A DNA stretch of 64,000 nucleotides from Amaricoccus sp003258405 (lineage in GTDB: Bacteria > Pseudomonadota > Alphaproteobacteria > Rhodobacterales > Rhodobacteraceae): assembly GCF_043226085.1 (NCBI RefSeq), contig NZ_CP171225.1, positions 2,108,001-2,172,000 of the forward strand. Reading direction: 5' to 3'. Positions within the stretch are counted from its first letter, which is position 1; the number at the start of each line of letters is the position of its first letter. A model generated the notes under the pieces. The model worked only from the letters and a program-made list of their open reading frames with translations. It made no database searches and had not been told where the DNA came from. Shown here piece after piece: positions 25,867 to 35,005 of the stretch. The translations under genes and the position numbers were made by a program.

Positions 25867-26861
25867 CGTCTGGTCTCCGTCTTTTTCGGAATGAGGAAGC
25901 GGACGGCGTCGTCAAGGATGTCGCGCACGCGAGGATCAAAGAGCAGGACGCCACCGAGCAGAATCGCACTGACGATGCCGTCGCTGTAGTAGTAGGGCAT
26001 GCCGGCGAGCGCGAAGCCGTCGAGCAGCATCGTGATGAGGAAGGTGCCCGAAAGTGTTGCGAGCACCGAGGTGCCGCCCATCAGCGCCGCGCCGAGGAAG
26101 ACCGCGGCATATGCGGGCATGAGCAGGTTTGCGCCCTCGTTGGTATCGGCCGTGCCGCTCTCGGCAAGGATCAGCACCACGGCGAGCACGGCACCGACGG
26201 CGCAGGCGACGAAGGCGAGCGCAGTGTAGGTCCGCGTCGGGATGCCGGAATAGAAGGCCGAGACCGGATTCTCGCCTGTGGCATAGAAGGCCGCGCCGTA
26301 GCGCGTGCGGTGCATCAACACCCAGGCGCACGCATAGATCGCGATCAGGAACACGAAGGAGACGCTGAAGCCGAGCACGCGGGCATCGTTGAGGTCGATG
26401 ATGCCGGAGGTGAAGAAGTTCTGGAAGATCGTCCGGCCGCCGGAATAGAGGAAGGCCATCCCGGCCGCGATCGAGCCCGTCGCGATGGTGGTCACGATAT
26501 CGGGCAAGCCGAAATGGCTGATCGCAATGCCGTTGACCGCACCGGCCACCACCCCGACGAGGATGCCCGATCCGATCGCGACCCAGAGCGGCAGGCCGCC
26601 CGCGATCGCGAACCCGATGGTCATTGCGGCGAAACAGGCCACGCCCGCGAAGGAGAGGTCAAAGCGGCGGACGATGACGACAAAGGTCAGGCCGAGCGCA
26701 GCGAGCCCGTTCGCTGCCATGTGGCGCGTCATGGCCGAGAAGTTTGCCTGCGACAGGAAGCGCGGCTCGGCCAGGGTGAAAAGCGTCGCCATTACGGCGA
26801 CGAGGCCGAGAAAGGCCAGCACGCGGCCCGCGCCGTGCGGAAGCAGTCCGGATTTCATCAT
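25863..26861 (-). CDS. Ribose-type ABC transporter permease (RbsC family), first copy
   Basis: A 332-residue membrane protein with the RbsC-family layout. GILVGVVAGAVNGIAISHFGLPDIVTTIATGSI is the conserved pore segment, and FYATGENPVSAFYSGIPTRTYTALAFV is the ATPase-coupling loop. It overlaps both neighbours by four bases. Together with the permease at 24859 and the ATPase at 26858 it forms the membrane part of one importer. Confidence 0.92.
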   Translation of the reverse strand: MMKSGLLPHGAGRVLAFLGLVAVMATLFTLAEPRFLSQANFSAMTRHMAANGLAALGLTFVVIVRRFDLSFAGVACFAAMTIGFAIAGGLPLWVAIGSGILVGVVAGAVNGIAISHFGLPDIVTTIATGSIAAGMAFLYSGGRTIFQNFFTSGIIDLNDARVLGFSVSFVFLIAIYACAWVLMHRTRYGAAFYATGENPVSAFYSGIPTRTYTALAFVACAVGAVLAVVLILAESGTADTNEGANLLMPAYAAVFLGAALMGGTSVLATLSGTFLITMLLDGFALAGMPYYYSDGIVSAILLGGVLLFDPRVRDILDDAVRFLIPKKTETRR

Positions 26862-28372
26862 GTGTGGGCCTCCCCAAGAATTCCGGCCATGAGCAGATCG
26901 CCGCGCGGCATGTCTTCGGGCGCCGGCACCCGCTTGCCCCGGTAGAGTGCGATGGTTCGGTCGGCGAGGCCGAAGACCTCGTCACAATCGGTGGACATCA
27001 CGATGACGGCGGCCTTCCTGCTCAGCTCGCGCATCAGACCGTAGATCCGGGAGCGGGCGCCGATGTCGACGCCGACCGTCGGCTCGACGAAGATGTAGAG
27101 CTCGGCCTCGGTGTAGAGGCCCTTGGCGATCACCACCTTCTGCTGGTTGCCGCCGCTGAAGCGGCCGACCGGCGCGCCGATGTCGGGCGGCTGGAGCGTG
27201 ACCTCCTCGGCAAGCCGGCGCGCGGCACGGAGGTTGTCTGGTCGTCGCATCAGGCCGCCGCGGCGGGAGGCCTTGTCGAGCTTGGCAAGCGTCATGTTGA
27301 AGATGGAGGAACGCGACAGGGTAAGCCCCTCGGAGCGCCGGTCACCCGGCACGAGGAAGATGCCGCGGGCGAGCGCCTCGCCGGGCGAGGAGAAGGAAGC
27401 CTCCTGTCCCAGCAGCCGCATCGCACCGCGGTCGGGAGGCATCGCGCCGAAGAGCGCCTTGGAGAGCTCGTCGATGCCCGAGCCCACGAGACCGAAGACG
27501 CCGAGGATCTCGCCGCGGCGGGCGGCGAAGGTCAGGTCCTCGAAGGCCCCGTCGCGGGCCAGGCCACGGACCTCGAGCACTGCTTCGCCCCGGCTCGGCG
27601 CGGCATTCTTTTCCGGAAACACCTCGCCCAGGGTCTCGCCGAGCATGAGTTCGGCAAGCGACAGACGCTCCTCGCGCGCCTCCGTCACTGCGACCGTGGC
27701 AACCCGACGACCGCCGCGGAAGACGGAAAAGCGGTCGGCGATCTCGTAGACCTCGTCGAGCCGGTGGGTGATGTAGATGATCGCGATGCCGCTCTCCCGG
27801 AGATTGGCCATCAGCCGGAAGAGGATATCCTTCTCGACCTCGGTGAGCGTCGAGGTCGGTTCGTCGAGGATCAGCACCCTGATGTGCTCACCGGCGAGCG
27901 CCTGCAGGATCGCGACGATCTCGCGCTCGACTGCAGGCATTTCCCCCACCTTCCGCGACAGGTCGATCTCGACGGGAAAGCGCTTGAGGAGCGCCTGGCC
28001 GCGGCGTTCCAGTGCCTTGCGATCCATGCGGGCAAAGAGGCTGCCGCCCTCGGATTCTCGGCCCAGGAAGATGTTCTCGTAGCCCGAGATGTCCGGCACG
28101 AGCTCCGGGTGCTGCTGAACCGTGGCGATCCCGGCCCGGATCGCGTCTTGCGGGCTGTGGAAATGTACCTCGCGGCCGGCGAGTTCGATCCGTCCGCCAT
28201 CCTTCACATGGATGCCGGAAAGGATCTTGATGAAGGTCGACTTTCCCGCGCCGTTGACGCCGAGAAGCGCGTGGATCTCACCCGGTTCGAGGCTGAAGTC
28301 GATGTCATGGAGCGCGACGAACGGGCCGAAGCGCTTTGTCACAGATGTGGCCGTAAGAGCTGGCAGCGCCAT
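26858..28372 (-). CDS. Ribose-type ABC transporter ATP-binding protein (two NBDs)
   Basis: A 504-residue protein with two fused nucleotide-binding domains, as in RbsA/XylG. The first Walker A is LLGVNGAGKSTFIKIL and its Walker B is VLILDEPTSTLT. The second half has the degenerate Walker A GVFGLVGSGIDELSKALFG normal for the family, a LSGGQ-like FSGGNQQKV and EPTVGVDIGARS. The ATG at 28372 is chosen over 28393 because AAGGAGGGGAGA directly precedes it. It energises the importer with the two permeases. Confidence 0.93.
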   Translation of the reverse strand: MALPALTATSVTKRFGPFVALHDIDFSLEPGEIHALLGVNGAGKSTFIKILSGIHVKDGGRIELAGREVHFHSPQDAIRAGIATVQQHPELVPDISGYENIFLGRESEGGSLFARMDRKALERRGQALLKRFPVEIDLSRKVGEMPAVEREIVAILQALAGEHIRVLILDEPTSTLTEVEKDILFRLMANLRESGIAIIYITHRLDEVYEIADRFSVFRGGRRVATVAVTEAREERLSLAELMLGETLGEVFPEKNAAPSRGEAVLEVRGLARDGAFEDLTFAARRGEILGVFGLVGSGIDELSKALFGAMPPDRGAMRLLGQEASFSSPGEALARGIFLVPGDRRSEGLTLSRSSIFNMTLAKLDKASRRGGLMRRPDNLRAARRLAEEVTLQPPDIGAPVGRFSGGNQQKVVIAKGLYTEAELYIFVEPTVGVDIGARSRIYGLMRELSRKAAVIVMSTDCDEVFGLADRTIALYRGKRVPAPEDMPRGDLLMAGILGEAHT

Positions 28373-28414
28373 TCTCCCCTCCTTCCCGATCACGAAGTGC
28401 CATTGGACGAATGC

Positions 28415-28438
28415 GGGGCGGCCGCAGCGAGCCGCCCC
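28415..28438 (-). other. Intercistronic stem-loop after the sugar-binding protein gene
   Basis: GGGGCGGC (28415-28422) pairs perfectly with GCCGCCCC (28431-28438) around an 8-base loop in the 75-base gap between the binding-protein and ATPase genes. No T-run follows. It is positioned to raise binding-protein message relative to the membrane components, as in other binding-protein operons. The effect is inferred. Confidence 0.6.
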
Positions 28439-28447
28439 CGGAGCCGG

Positions 28448-29452
28448 TCAGACCGCGCGAGTCCAACCGAGCTCCGCCGCACGTCCGGGCACGTCGAAAT
28501 CATCGGGGATGCCGTCGGCGAGCATGTCCTGCTCGACCGCATAGGTCGGCGTAATGATGAGCCGTGGGGACTTCCGGCCAGCGAGGTGCTCATGGGCGTA
28601 GAAGACGCACATGTAAGCCATCTCGTAGAAGCTCTGGGCCATAGAGAGCTTGAGCGGCGTGCCGCCCGCAATGTAGTTGAAGGCCTGCGAACCGCCATCG
28701 ATCCCGGTGAGAATGAGATCCGGGCGGTTGGCAGACCGTGCGGCCAGCGTGCCCTCAACTGCCGCGCCATCCCAGGCGCACCAGACCGCATCGACATCGG
28801 AATGCGCGGTGAGAATGTTGTCGACGGCCTGACGCGGCGTGACGTTGCCCGCCAGCGCGAAGGCCCAGTCCGCCACGACCTCGATGTCCGGGTATTTGCG
28901 CAACGTCCATTCCATGCCGAGCGTGCGCTGGTCCCAGCTCTCGTTCTGGGGCAGCAGCACGCGGGCGATGCGGCCCTTTCCGCCGAGCGCCCTGCAGATG
29001 TATTCGCAGGAATATTCACCCATGCCGAAGTTGTTCGACATCGCGGTGGTGTTGACCGTCACACCCGGAACCGCGCTGTCGGCGCAGAAGACGGGAATGC
29101 CTGCGCTGATCGCACGCTGGACGGCGGGGGCAATGGCCACGGCATCGGCGGGCGTGATGAAGAGCGCCTCGGGCTTGGAGGCAACGAGCGAGTCGATCTG
29201 GTCGGCCTGGGTCTTGGCATCGAAGCCGGCATCGGTCGTCGTGAGATTGCCGCCGAGCTCGGCAACCGCGGCGAGGAAGCCGTCCTGGAGGTGGCGGCCG
29301 GAATCGTAGGTCGTCCAGCCGAGAGCGGCGGCGAAGTTCCGGTCGGAATCCTGCGCGAAGGCCGCGCGTGCGCCGAGCACACTGGTCGCCGCAAGTGCGC
29401 CCGCGCCCCGCAGAAGCGTCCGGCGGTTCAGGTCGAAGGAAAAGCTGGTCAT
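28448..29452 (-). CDS. Sugar ABC transporter periplasmic binding protein (RbsB-like)
   Basis: A 334-residue periplasmic binding protein. The start at 29452 follows AGGGAGACCACC and opens a twin-arginine signal peptide (NRRTLLRGAGALAATSVLGARAAFA, cleavage before QDSDRN). The mature domain has the pentose-binding-protein layout: KTQADQIDSLVASKPEALFITPADAVAIAPAVQRAISAGIPVFCADSAVPG in the N-lobe and DAVWCAWDGAAVEGTLAA / LTGIDGGSQAFNYI in the C-lobe. Tat export implies the protein folds before secretion. It delivers an unidentified sugar or polyol to the two-permease importer. Confidence 0.88.
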   Translation of the reverse strand: MTSFSFDLNRRTLLRGAGALAATSVLGARAAFAQDSDRNFAAALGWTTYDSGRHLQDGFLAAVAELGGNLTTTDAGFDAKTQADQIDSLVASKPEALFITPADAVAIAPAVQRAISAGIPVFCADSAVPGVTVNTTAMSNNFGMGEYSCEYICRALGGKGRIARVLLPQNESWDQRTLGMEWTLRKYPDIEVVADWAFALAGNVTPRQAVDNILTAHSDVDAVWCAWDGAAVEGTLAARSANRPDLILTGIDGGSQAFNYIAGGTPLKLSMAQSFYEMAYMCVFYAHEHLAGRKSPRLIITPTYAVEQDMLADGIPDDFDVPGRAAELGWTRAV

Positions 29453-29531
29453 GGTGGTCTCCCTGTTGTCTGTGGCGCCGCGATGGCCGCGGCGGCGCGG
29501 GCTTGCCGCCCCGTTTTCCGGGGCCTTCTGG

Positions 29532-31010
29532 TCAGTTGAGATGCCGGAGCGCGACCGAGGCCTGGCGGACGGAGGGCGCGAGCGCCGTCCACTCCCGGAA
29601 GGCCTCGGCATAGCCCTCGGCAAAGTCTTGCCGCGGTGCGATGCTGCGGCTGATCCTCGGCGCGGTCAGCACGTCCTCGGTGCTGCGATTGCCCTCCGCG
29701 ATCATCGCGAGCCGGGCCGCCCCGAACGCCGCGCCCAGATGGTTCGATTCCGGCACATCGAGCCGCACGCCGAGACAGGTCGCGATCATCGAGAGCCAGA
29801 GATCCGAGCGCGAGCCGCCGCCGATGGCGAGCAGCCGCTCGAAGGATGTACCGGTCCGGCGGAACGCTTCGGCGCATTCGGCCAGCGCGAAGGCAACGCC
29901 TTGGAGCACGGCGCGGGTAAGCATCGCATCATCGGCCCGGTGGCCGAGACCGACGAAGGCACCGCGGATTTCCGGATCGTCATGGGGCGACCAGCAACCA
30001 TCGAGGAAGGGCACGAAGAGCACCCGGCAAGCCGGCAGCGGTTCGGTGCCCAGCTCGCCGACCAGCTCGGCCGCCGGACGCTTGAGCGTCGCGGCAAGCC
30101 AGTTGAGGCAGGAGGTGGCGGAGAGGATGACCGACATCTGGTGCCAGGTGCCCGGAACCGCGTGGCAGAGGGTCTCGATCGAATATTCGTGGCTCGGGCG
30201 CGGCTCGCCATTGGCGACGAAGAGCACGCCCGAGGTGCCGAGCGAGACCGTGCCGTCGCCATCGTGGACAACGCCCGTGCCACAGGCGCCGCAGGCATTG
30301 TCGCCGCCGCCCGCCGCAATCACCGGCCGCTTGGCCATGCCCCAGCGCGCGGCAAGCCCCGCATTCAGCTGCCCGGTTGCCTCAGTGCCCTCATGGAGCC
30401 GCGGCATCTGGCTCCGTTCCATCCCCGTCGCCTCGAGCAGCCGGTCGGACCAGTCGCGCGCGGCGTTATCCATCCAGAGCGTGCCGCTCGAATCCGCCAT
30501 GTCGGAGGCCTTGTCGCCCGAGAGCCACAGGCGGATGTAATCCTTGGGCAGCAGGACGGTGCGGATCTTCGCGAATGTCTCGGCCTCATGCTTGCGGAGC
30601 CAGGCGAGCTTCGCCGCGGTAACGCCCGGCGTCGGCTTGCGGCCCGCAATGTCGCGCAGATCCGGCACCGCGGCGTCAAGCTCGGCGCATTCCGCGCCGC
30701 AGCGGGTGTCGTTCCAGAGGATCGCGGGTCGGAGCGGCGCGTCGGAAGCATCGAGCGCAGTCGCGCCATACATCTGCCCGGAAAGGCCGATGCCGCGCGT
30801 GGCGGAAAGCTCGCGGCCATGGGTCGCGGCAAGCCCGTCGACACTTTCCTCGACCGCCTGCCACCAGAGAGCCGGATCCTGCTCCGACCAGCCCCGATGC
30901 GGCCGCGAGACCGCGAGCGGGCGTGAGGCCTGCTCGGCGACGATGCGCTGCTCGTCGTCGATGAGCACTGCCTTCACCCCGGATGTTCCGAGGTCGATAC
31001 CGAGATACAT
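29532..31010 (-). CDS. xylB: Xylulokinase-like FGGY kinase
   Basis: A 492-residue FGGY kinase closest to xylulokinase. It begins MYLGIDLGTSGVKAVLIDDEQRIV, continues with GWSEQDPALWWQAVEESV and GIGLSGQMYGATALD, and contains PAILWNDTRCGAEC and the C-terminal GGGSRSDLWLSMIATCLGVRLDVPE. The start at 31010 has AGGGAGGA ten bases upstream. Xylulokinase makes D-xylulose 5-phosphate, but no xylose isomerase or pentitol dehydrogenase is nearby, so the true substrate may be another ketose or polyol. It lies between the GlpD-like gene and the ABC importer. Confidence 0.82.
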   Translation of the reverse strand: MYLGIDLGTSGVKAVLIDDEQRIVAEQASRPLAVSRPHRGWSEQDPALWWQAVEESVDGLAATHGRELSATRGIGLSGQMYGATALDASDAPLRPAILWNDTRCGAECAELDAAVPDLRDIAGRKPTPGVTAAKLAWLRKHEAETFAKIRTVLLPKDYIRLWLSGDKASDMADSSGTLWMDNAARDWSDRLLEATGMERSQMPRLHEGTEATGQLNAGLAARWGMAKRPVIAAGGGDNACGACGTGVVHDGDGTVSLGTSGVLFVANGEPRPSHEYSIETLCHAVPGTWHQMSVILSATSCLNWLAATLKRPAAELVGELGTEPLPACRVLFVPFLDGCWSPHDDPEIRGAFVGLGHRADDAMLTRAVLQGVAFALAECAEAFRRTGTSFERLLAIGGGSRSDLWLSMIATCLGVRLDVPESNHLGAAFGAARLAMIAEGNRSTEDVLTAPRISRSIAPRQDFAEGYAEAFREWTALAPSVRQASVALRHLN

Positions 31011-31113
31011 GCCATGTCCTCCCTGTGGCGCCCATTTTTTTTGCGTGGGCTGTCCATTTACGGCTGTCGTGTTTGCATCGCTCAGCTTCCGTTCCGAAGC
31101 GCTCCTTTCGTCT

Positions 31114-32643
31114 CTAACCAGCCTTTGAGGGGCGCAACCCGGCCAGATGCCGGTCAAGCGACTCGATCTGGCTGGCGGTCATGCGGAGGCCGAGCTTGCT
31201 GCGGCGATAGACAATGTCGGCAGCCGAACGGGCCCATTCCTCGCGCACGAGGTAGTCCACCTCGGCCTGAGTGAGCCCCGCACCGAAGTCCGTGCCGAGA
31301 TCGGCGGGCGCGCGGGCGCCGTCCAGCAACTCGGGAAGCCGCGTGCCATACTGGCGGAACATGCGGAGCGCCCGGCGCTCGCCAAGCCAGGGATAGGCTT
31401 CCCGCAATGCCGCCAGCCGCGGGCCGAATTCCTCGATCGGAAACCCGCCGCCCGGCAGCGCCTCACGTCCCGACCATCCCGCACCCGCCGCGATCTCGCG
31501 CGCCCGATCGCCGGGGAGAAGGCTCTCGAGGCGCGCGAGGACGGCCTCGGCGAGGCGTCTGTATGTGGTGATCTTGCCGCCATAGATGGTAAGGAGCGGC
31601 GCGGGGCCATCCGTCCGCACGTCGAGCACATAGTCTCGCGTCGCGGCCTGCGCCGCACCGTCACCACTGTCGTGAAGCGGGCGAACACCGGAATACGACC
31701 AGACCACCTGAGCCGGCGTCACCGGCCGGATGAAGTAGGCGCTGACAGCGCGACAGAGATAGGTGATCTCCTCCTGACTCGCCTCGATCCGGTCGAGCGA
31801 GCCGTCATAGTCGCGATCGGTCGTGCCGATCAGCGTGTAGTCCTGTTCATAGGGGATGGTGAAAACGATCCGACCGTCGGGGTTCTGGAAGATGAAGCAC
31901 CGGTCGTGGGTGTAGAGCTGCGGAACCACGATATGCGAGCCCTGCACCAGCCGCACGCGCGCCTTCGCAGCGCCGCCCGTCGCCATGCCGGCAAGCTCGT
32001 TCGCCCAGGGGCCACCCGCATTCACCAGCACCCGCGCCCGGATCTCGCGAACGGCTCCGGTATCACGGTCACGCACCCGCACCGTCCAGCCTTCGGCATC
32101 CGACCCCAACGCGATGCAGACCGTGTGGGGCGCGATCACCGCGCCGTGGCCCTTGGCCGACTGAGCATTGAGGATGACGAGACGGTTGTCCTCGACCCAG
32201 CAGTCGGAATACTCGAAGCCCCGCCGGAGCGAGGGCCGGAGGCCGCTGCCGATCTCGCTGCGATGAAAATCTACCCGCGACGTGCCAGGCAGACGGGTCC
32301 GCTTGCCTAGATGATCGTAAAGGAAGAGGCCCGCGCGGAGCATCCATGCTGGCCGCATTCCGGGCGTCTGTGGCAGCACGAAACGCAGTGGCCGGACGAT
32401 ATGCGGCGCAATCGACCATAGCCGCTCACGCTCTTCGAGCGCCTCGCGCACCAGACGGAATTCATAATGCTCGAGATAGCGCAAGCCACCGTGCAGGAGC
32501 TTCGTCGAGGCCGAAGAGGTCGCTCCGCCGAGATCCCCCTTCTCGCAGAGATAGACCTTGAGCCCGCGCCCGGCGGCATCGCGCGCCACGCCGCAACCAT
32601 TGATGCCGCCGCCGATGATGGCGAGGTCGAAGAGCTCAGACAT
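31114..32643 (-). CDS. glpD: Glycerol-3-phosphate dehydrogenase-family FAD enzyme (GlpD-like)
   Basis: A 509-residue membrane-associated flavoprotein. The FAD dinucleotide motif is DLAIIGGGINGCGVARDAAGRGLKVYLCEKGDLGGATSSASTKLLHGGLRYLEHYEF, the classic GlpD N-terminus. VRLVQGSHIVVPQ and FTIPYEQDYTLIGTTDRDY are further family blocks. GlpD oxidises sn-glycerol 3-phosphate to dihydroxyacetone phosphate and passes electrons to quinone. Relatives such as EryB act on erythritol phosphate, so in this sugar cluster the substrate may be a different polyol phosphate. The start at 32643 lies within the end of the HAD gene (8-base overlap). Confidence 0.85.
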   Translation of the reverse strand: MSELFDLAIIGGGINGCGVARDAAGRGLKVYLCEKGDLGGATSSASTKLLHGGLRYLEHYEFRLVREALEERERLWSIAPHIVRPLRFVLPQTPGMRPAWMLRAGLFLYDHLGKRTRLPGTSRVDFHRSEIGSGLRPSLRRGFEYSDCWVEDNRLVILNAQSAKGHGAVIAPHTVCIALGSDAEGWTVRVRDRDTGAVREIRARVLVNAGGPWANELAGMATGGAAKARVRLVQGSHIVVPQLYTHDRCFIFQNPDGRIVFTIPYEQDYTLIGTTDRDYDGSLDRIEASQEEITYLCRAVSAYFIRPVTPAQVVWSYSGVRPLHDSGDGAAQAATRDYVLDVRTDGPAPLLTIYGGKITTYRRLAEAVLARLESLLPGDRAREIAAGAGWSGREALPGGGFPIEEFGPRLAALREAYPWLGERRALRMFRQYGTRLPELLDGARAPADLGTDFGAGLTQAEVDYLVREEWARSAADIVYRRSKLGLRMTASQIESLDRHLAGLRPSKAG

Positions 32644-33487
32644 GGTCCGCCTCCGCGCGCGCTCCTCCGGCCGGCGCAGGTGCCTGCGCCGCACCGCGGG
32701 CTGCGAGAATGCGTTCGGCAATCTCGACGAAGCCCTCGCCGCCCCGGTTGTGCGCCACGAACCGCGGCAGCGCGTGACCTGAGCCGCGGAATTCCTCGAC
32801 ATTCGCGACGCCGCAGGAATTTGGAAAGAAGGAGAACATCGGCCCGTCATTCGGACTGTCACCGACGAAGATCACCCGGTCCTTCATCGCATCGAGGTCG
32901 AAGCCCAGGATGTCCGCCGCGAAGATCCTGCTCATCGAGAGCTTGTCGTAGTCGCCGAACCAGCCATTCACATGGATCGAGGAAAGCTTCGCGATCGCCC
33001 CCTCCTCCTTGAAGATCCCGAGCACCCGCTCGACCTCGCCCGCAGGCAGCGGATCGACATCCTCGCAGACATCGATCGCCAGATCCGCTTCGCGGTAGAG
33101 CTGGTCGGAAGCAATGCCGGTCCCTGGGACCTCGCGCAGGATCCGCTCGCGCAGATGTTCGAGGCGGGCACGATTGACGCGGCGCTCGTCATCGGTGGCG
33201 AAGAAGCGCTGGCGCATCTTCCGCGCCGCGCGGTCATAGGAGAAGTAGAAGGCGCCGTTTTCGCCCACCACCCCCGCAACCGGCCAGAAGCGTGCAATCA
33301 TGTCGCACCAGCCCGCAGGCCGGCCAGTGATCGGCACCACCTCGAGGCCCGCCTGGGCGAGGCGTTCGAGAGCGGCATAAGCGCCGGCGGGGAGCTGACC
33401 CTCGGTCGTGAGCGTGTCGTCAATATCTGTAAAGACGGCGACGACTTCGGAGAGGGCCGCAGGCGAAAGCTCGTCGAGCGGGAGCAT
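32636..33487 (-). CDS. HAD-superfamily (IIB) hydrolase, probable sugar/polyol phosphatase
   Basis: A 283-residue HAD hydrolase. The nucleophile motif is VFTDIDDTLTTEG (DxDxT, about residue 20), with VPITGRPAGWCDM as motif II and VIFVGDSPNDGPMFSFF as the GDSxND motif IV. The large C2 cap between motifs II and III places it with the IIB (Cof/sucrose-phosphatase-like) group. The ATG at 33487 is chosen because GAGGAGGA lies six bases upstream and it overlaps the stop of the dehydrogenase gene. It sits between an AraM-type dehydrogenase and a GlpD-type dehydrogenase, so a glycerol- or polyol-phosphate is a likely substrate. The exact one is unknown. Confidence 0.83.
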   Translation of the reverse strand: MLPLDELSPAALSEVVAVFTDIDDTLTTEGQLPAGAYAALERLAQAGLEVVPITGRPAGWCDMIARFWPVAGVVGENGAFYFSYDRAARKMRQRFFATDDERRVNRARLEHLRERILREVPGTGIASDQLYREADLAIDVCEDVDPLPAGEVERVLGIFKEEGAIAKLSSIHVNGWFGDYDKLSMSRIFAADILGFDLDAMKDRVIFVGDSPNDGPMFSFFPNSCGVANVEEFRGSGHALPRFVAHNRGGEGFVEIAERILAARGAAQAPAPAGGARAEADHV

Positions 33488-34833
33488 CAGCATTCCTCCT
33501 CGATGAAGGCCTCGAGAATTCCCATGTCGGCCGCGAGATCGAGCATGGAGTAACGGTCGCGCATCTCGCGCGAATGCCGTACCGCTTGGCGGTAGAGGTC
33601 GCGATCCATCCCGATCTCTTCGGCCGTAGCCCCGCCGCCGGCCGCCCGCAGATGCGCAGCGAGATCGGCGGCAGGCATCGACATGGCCTGAAGCAGCGGC
33701 CGGATCTCGGGCCAGAGTCGCTGCAGATCGGCATTGAATTCCGCCGCACGCGCGGCATCGAACGCCTTGGCCCGACAGGCCTTGATGCAATCACCGACCG
33801 CCGCGTCCGGATAGCGCCGCCGCAGATCCGCTTCATCGAAATCGTTGGGGCGGATTTGGGGAGCCTCGTCACGCGCCAGGATCAACTCCTGAAGCCGCGC
33901 CATGGTGACTGACGCGACACCAACCTGCTGGCCATGGACGGTGCCCGGATGCGCCGCGCCTGCGAAGCTGTCGATCCAGTGAGAGATCTGGTGCTCTCCC
34001 ATGGAGCCGGGGTGGCTCATGCCGACGAGGCTGATGCCGAAGCCGCCCAGCGTCAGGATGCGGTGAAGATAGCCGACCGCCTCATGATCGCGCCGGCCGA
34101 GCCCGGCGGAGCGCGCCATCGTCGCCGCCTCGTCTTCGGTCTGGAGCACGTAGGGAGAAGTGGCGTAGCGGGTGCCGAGCAGGCGATGGGAGAAATACCA
34201 GTCGACCTGGGCGCTCGCCCGGCAGAGGCTGTCACCGAACCCGGCCGCGATCAGGTATTGCGGCGCCTCGGCCGAGATGCCGATGTCGAGGAAGACCCCC
34301 TTCGCCGCATGGGCGGGCTGCGTGGTCTTGAGCCCGCTGTCGAGCGTGATCGAGGCGGTTGTTGAGGTGTAGCCGTTCATCGAGGGTGCGGTGCCGAAGA
34401 CGCTGTAGGCGCGGCCATCGCCCGCGGTGACGTATTTGCAGAGATCGTTGATCGTTCCCGATCCAACCGCAACGAGCGCGTCCGCGCCCTGCGTCCGTTC
34501 GCGCAGCGCTCGGACCTCAGCCTCGTCGGCATGGGGCGCCTCGAGCACCACAACCTCAGCGCGCGCGCCGAGCGCCCGGGCAATCGCATAGCCGTAGACG
34601 TCATAGGTCGCGACATCGGCCACCACCGCGTAGCGCTCGGCGGGCATCACACCCGCAAGCAGGCCAGCTTCGGCGCCGCGAAGGCTTTCCTCGATGACCA
34701 CGCAACCGAATGGAACCTGCGCCCGCGCGCCCGTGTCGGGGTCGATCCAGCGCCCCGCTGTCACGTCGTCGATCAGTGCCGTCCAGTTCTGCCGTCCCTC
34801 CGGTGCGAGGACGGCTGCAGCAGCCGCTTCCAT
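33487..34833 (-). CDS. araM: sn-Glycerol-1-phosphate dehydrogenase (AraM/EgsA family)
   Basis: A 448-residue member of the iron-containing alcohol dehydrogenase superfamily. The NAD-binding stretch is DALVAVGSGTINDLCKYVTAGDGRAYSVFGTAPSMNGYTSTTASITLDSGLKTT, typical of AraM/glycerol-1-phosphate dehydrogenase. Metal-binding positions include the Asp of AGFGDSLCRASAQVDW and His residues in GMSHPGSMGEHQISHWID and HPGTVHGQQVG. The family reduces dihydroxyacetone phosphate to sn-glycerol 1-phosphate. It is the first gene of the minus-strand operon, divergent from the SorC regulator. The opposite stereochemistry to GlpD, with both in one operon, is notable. Confidence 0.85.
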   Translation of the reverse strand: MEAAAAAVLAPEGRQNWTALIDDVTAGRWIDPDTGARAQVPFGCVVIEESLRGAEAGLLAGVMPAERYAVVADVATYDVYGYAIARALGARAEVVVLEAPHADEAEVRALRERTQGADALVAVGSGTINDLCKYVTAGDGRAYSVFGTAPSMNGYTSTTASITLDSGLKTTQPAHAAKGVFLDIGISAEAPQYLIAAGFGDSLCRASAQVDWYFSHRLLGTRYATSPYVLQTEDEAATMARSAGLGRRDHEAVGYLHRILTLGGFGISLVGMSHPGSMGEHQISHWIDSFAGAAHPGTVHGQQVGVASVTMARLQELILARDEAPQIRPNDFDEADLRRRYPDAAVGDCIKACRAKAFDAARAAEFNADLQRLWPEIRPLLQAMSMPAADLAAHLRAAGGGATAEEIGMDRDLYRQAVRHSREMRDRYSMLDLAADMGILEAFIEEEC

Positions 34834-35005
34834 GGGCACCCTCCCTTGGTGTCTTGCATCGTTGTTCTTTGTCGTTGATTGACAATTTCCACATGTCTCT
34901 GCCATTTGTCAATGACATTTGTTTTTATCATTTGGCATTTTCCAAATCCGCTCCGCTGGACAGAACGCGCCCGCTCTGGCAGTGCTGTGGAGACAAGGAG
35001 AGACA
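34834..35005. promoter_or_regulatory. Divergent promoter region, araM-type operon / SorC regulator
   Basis: An AT-rich 172-base gap. TTGACAA (34879-34885) and TTGTCAA (34906-34912) form an inverted repeat with a 20-base spacer. TGTCA-A-TGACA (34907-34917) is a perfect 11-base palindrome. SorC/DeoR-type regulators bind such dyads near their own promoters, so these are candidate operators for control of both transcripts. Confidence 0.6.

Noticed and set aside
23279..25969. 896-codon version of the FGGY kinase extended upstream
   Set aside because: The extra 369 residues are a frame shadow of the permease at 24859-25866. The ATG at 24862 has a ribosome-binding site and an ATGA overlap.
26864..29539. 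891-codon plus-strand open frame opposite the sugar ABC genes
   Set aside because: Mirror image of strongly coding minus-strand genes (ATPase and binding protein). The composition is that of an antisense shadow.
31114..32643. Calling the GlpD-like protein EryB (erythritol-phosphate dehydrogenase)
   Set aside because: The N-terminal sequence reads as ordinary GlpD and the cluster lacks the EryC isomerase, so a specific erythritol role is not supported.
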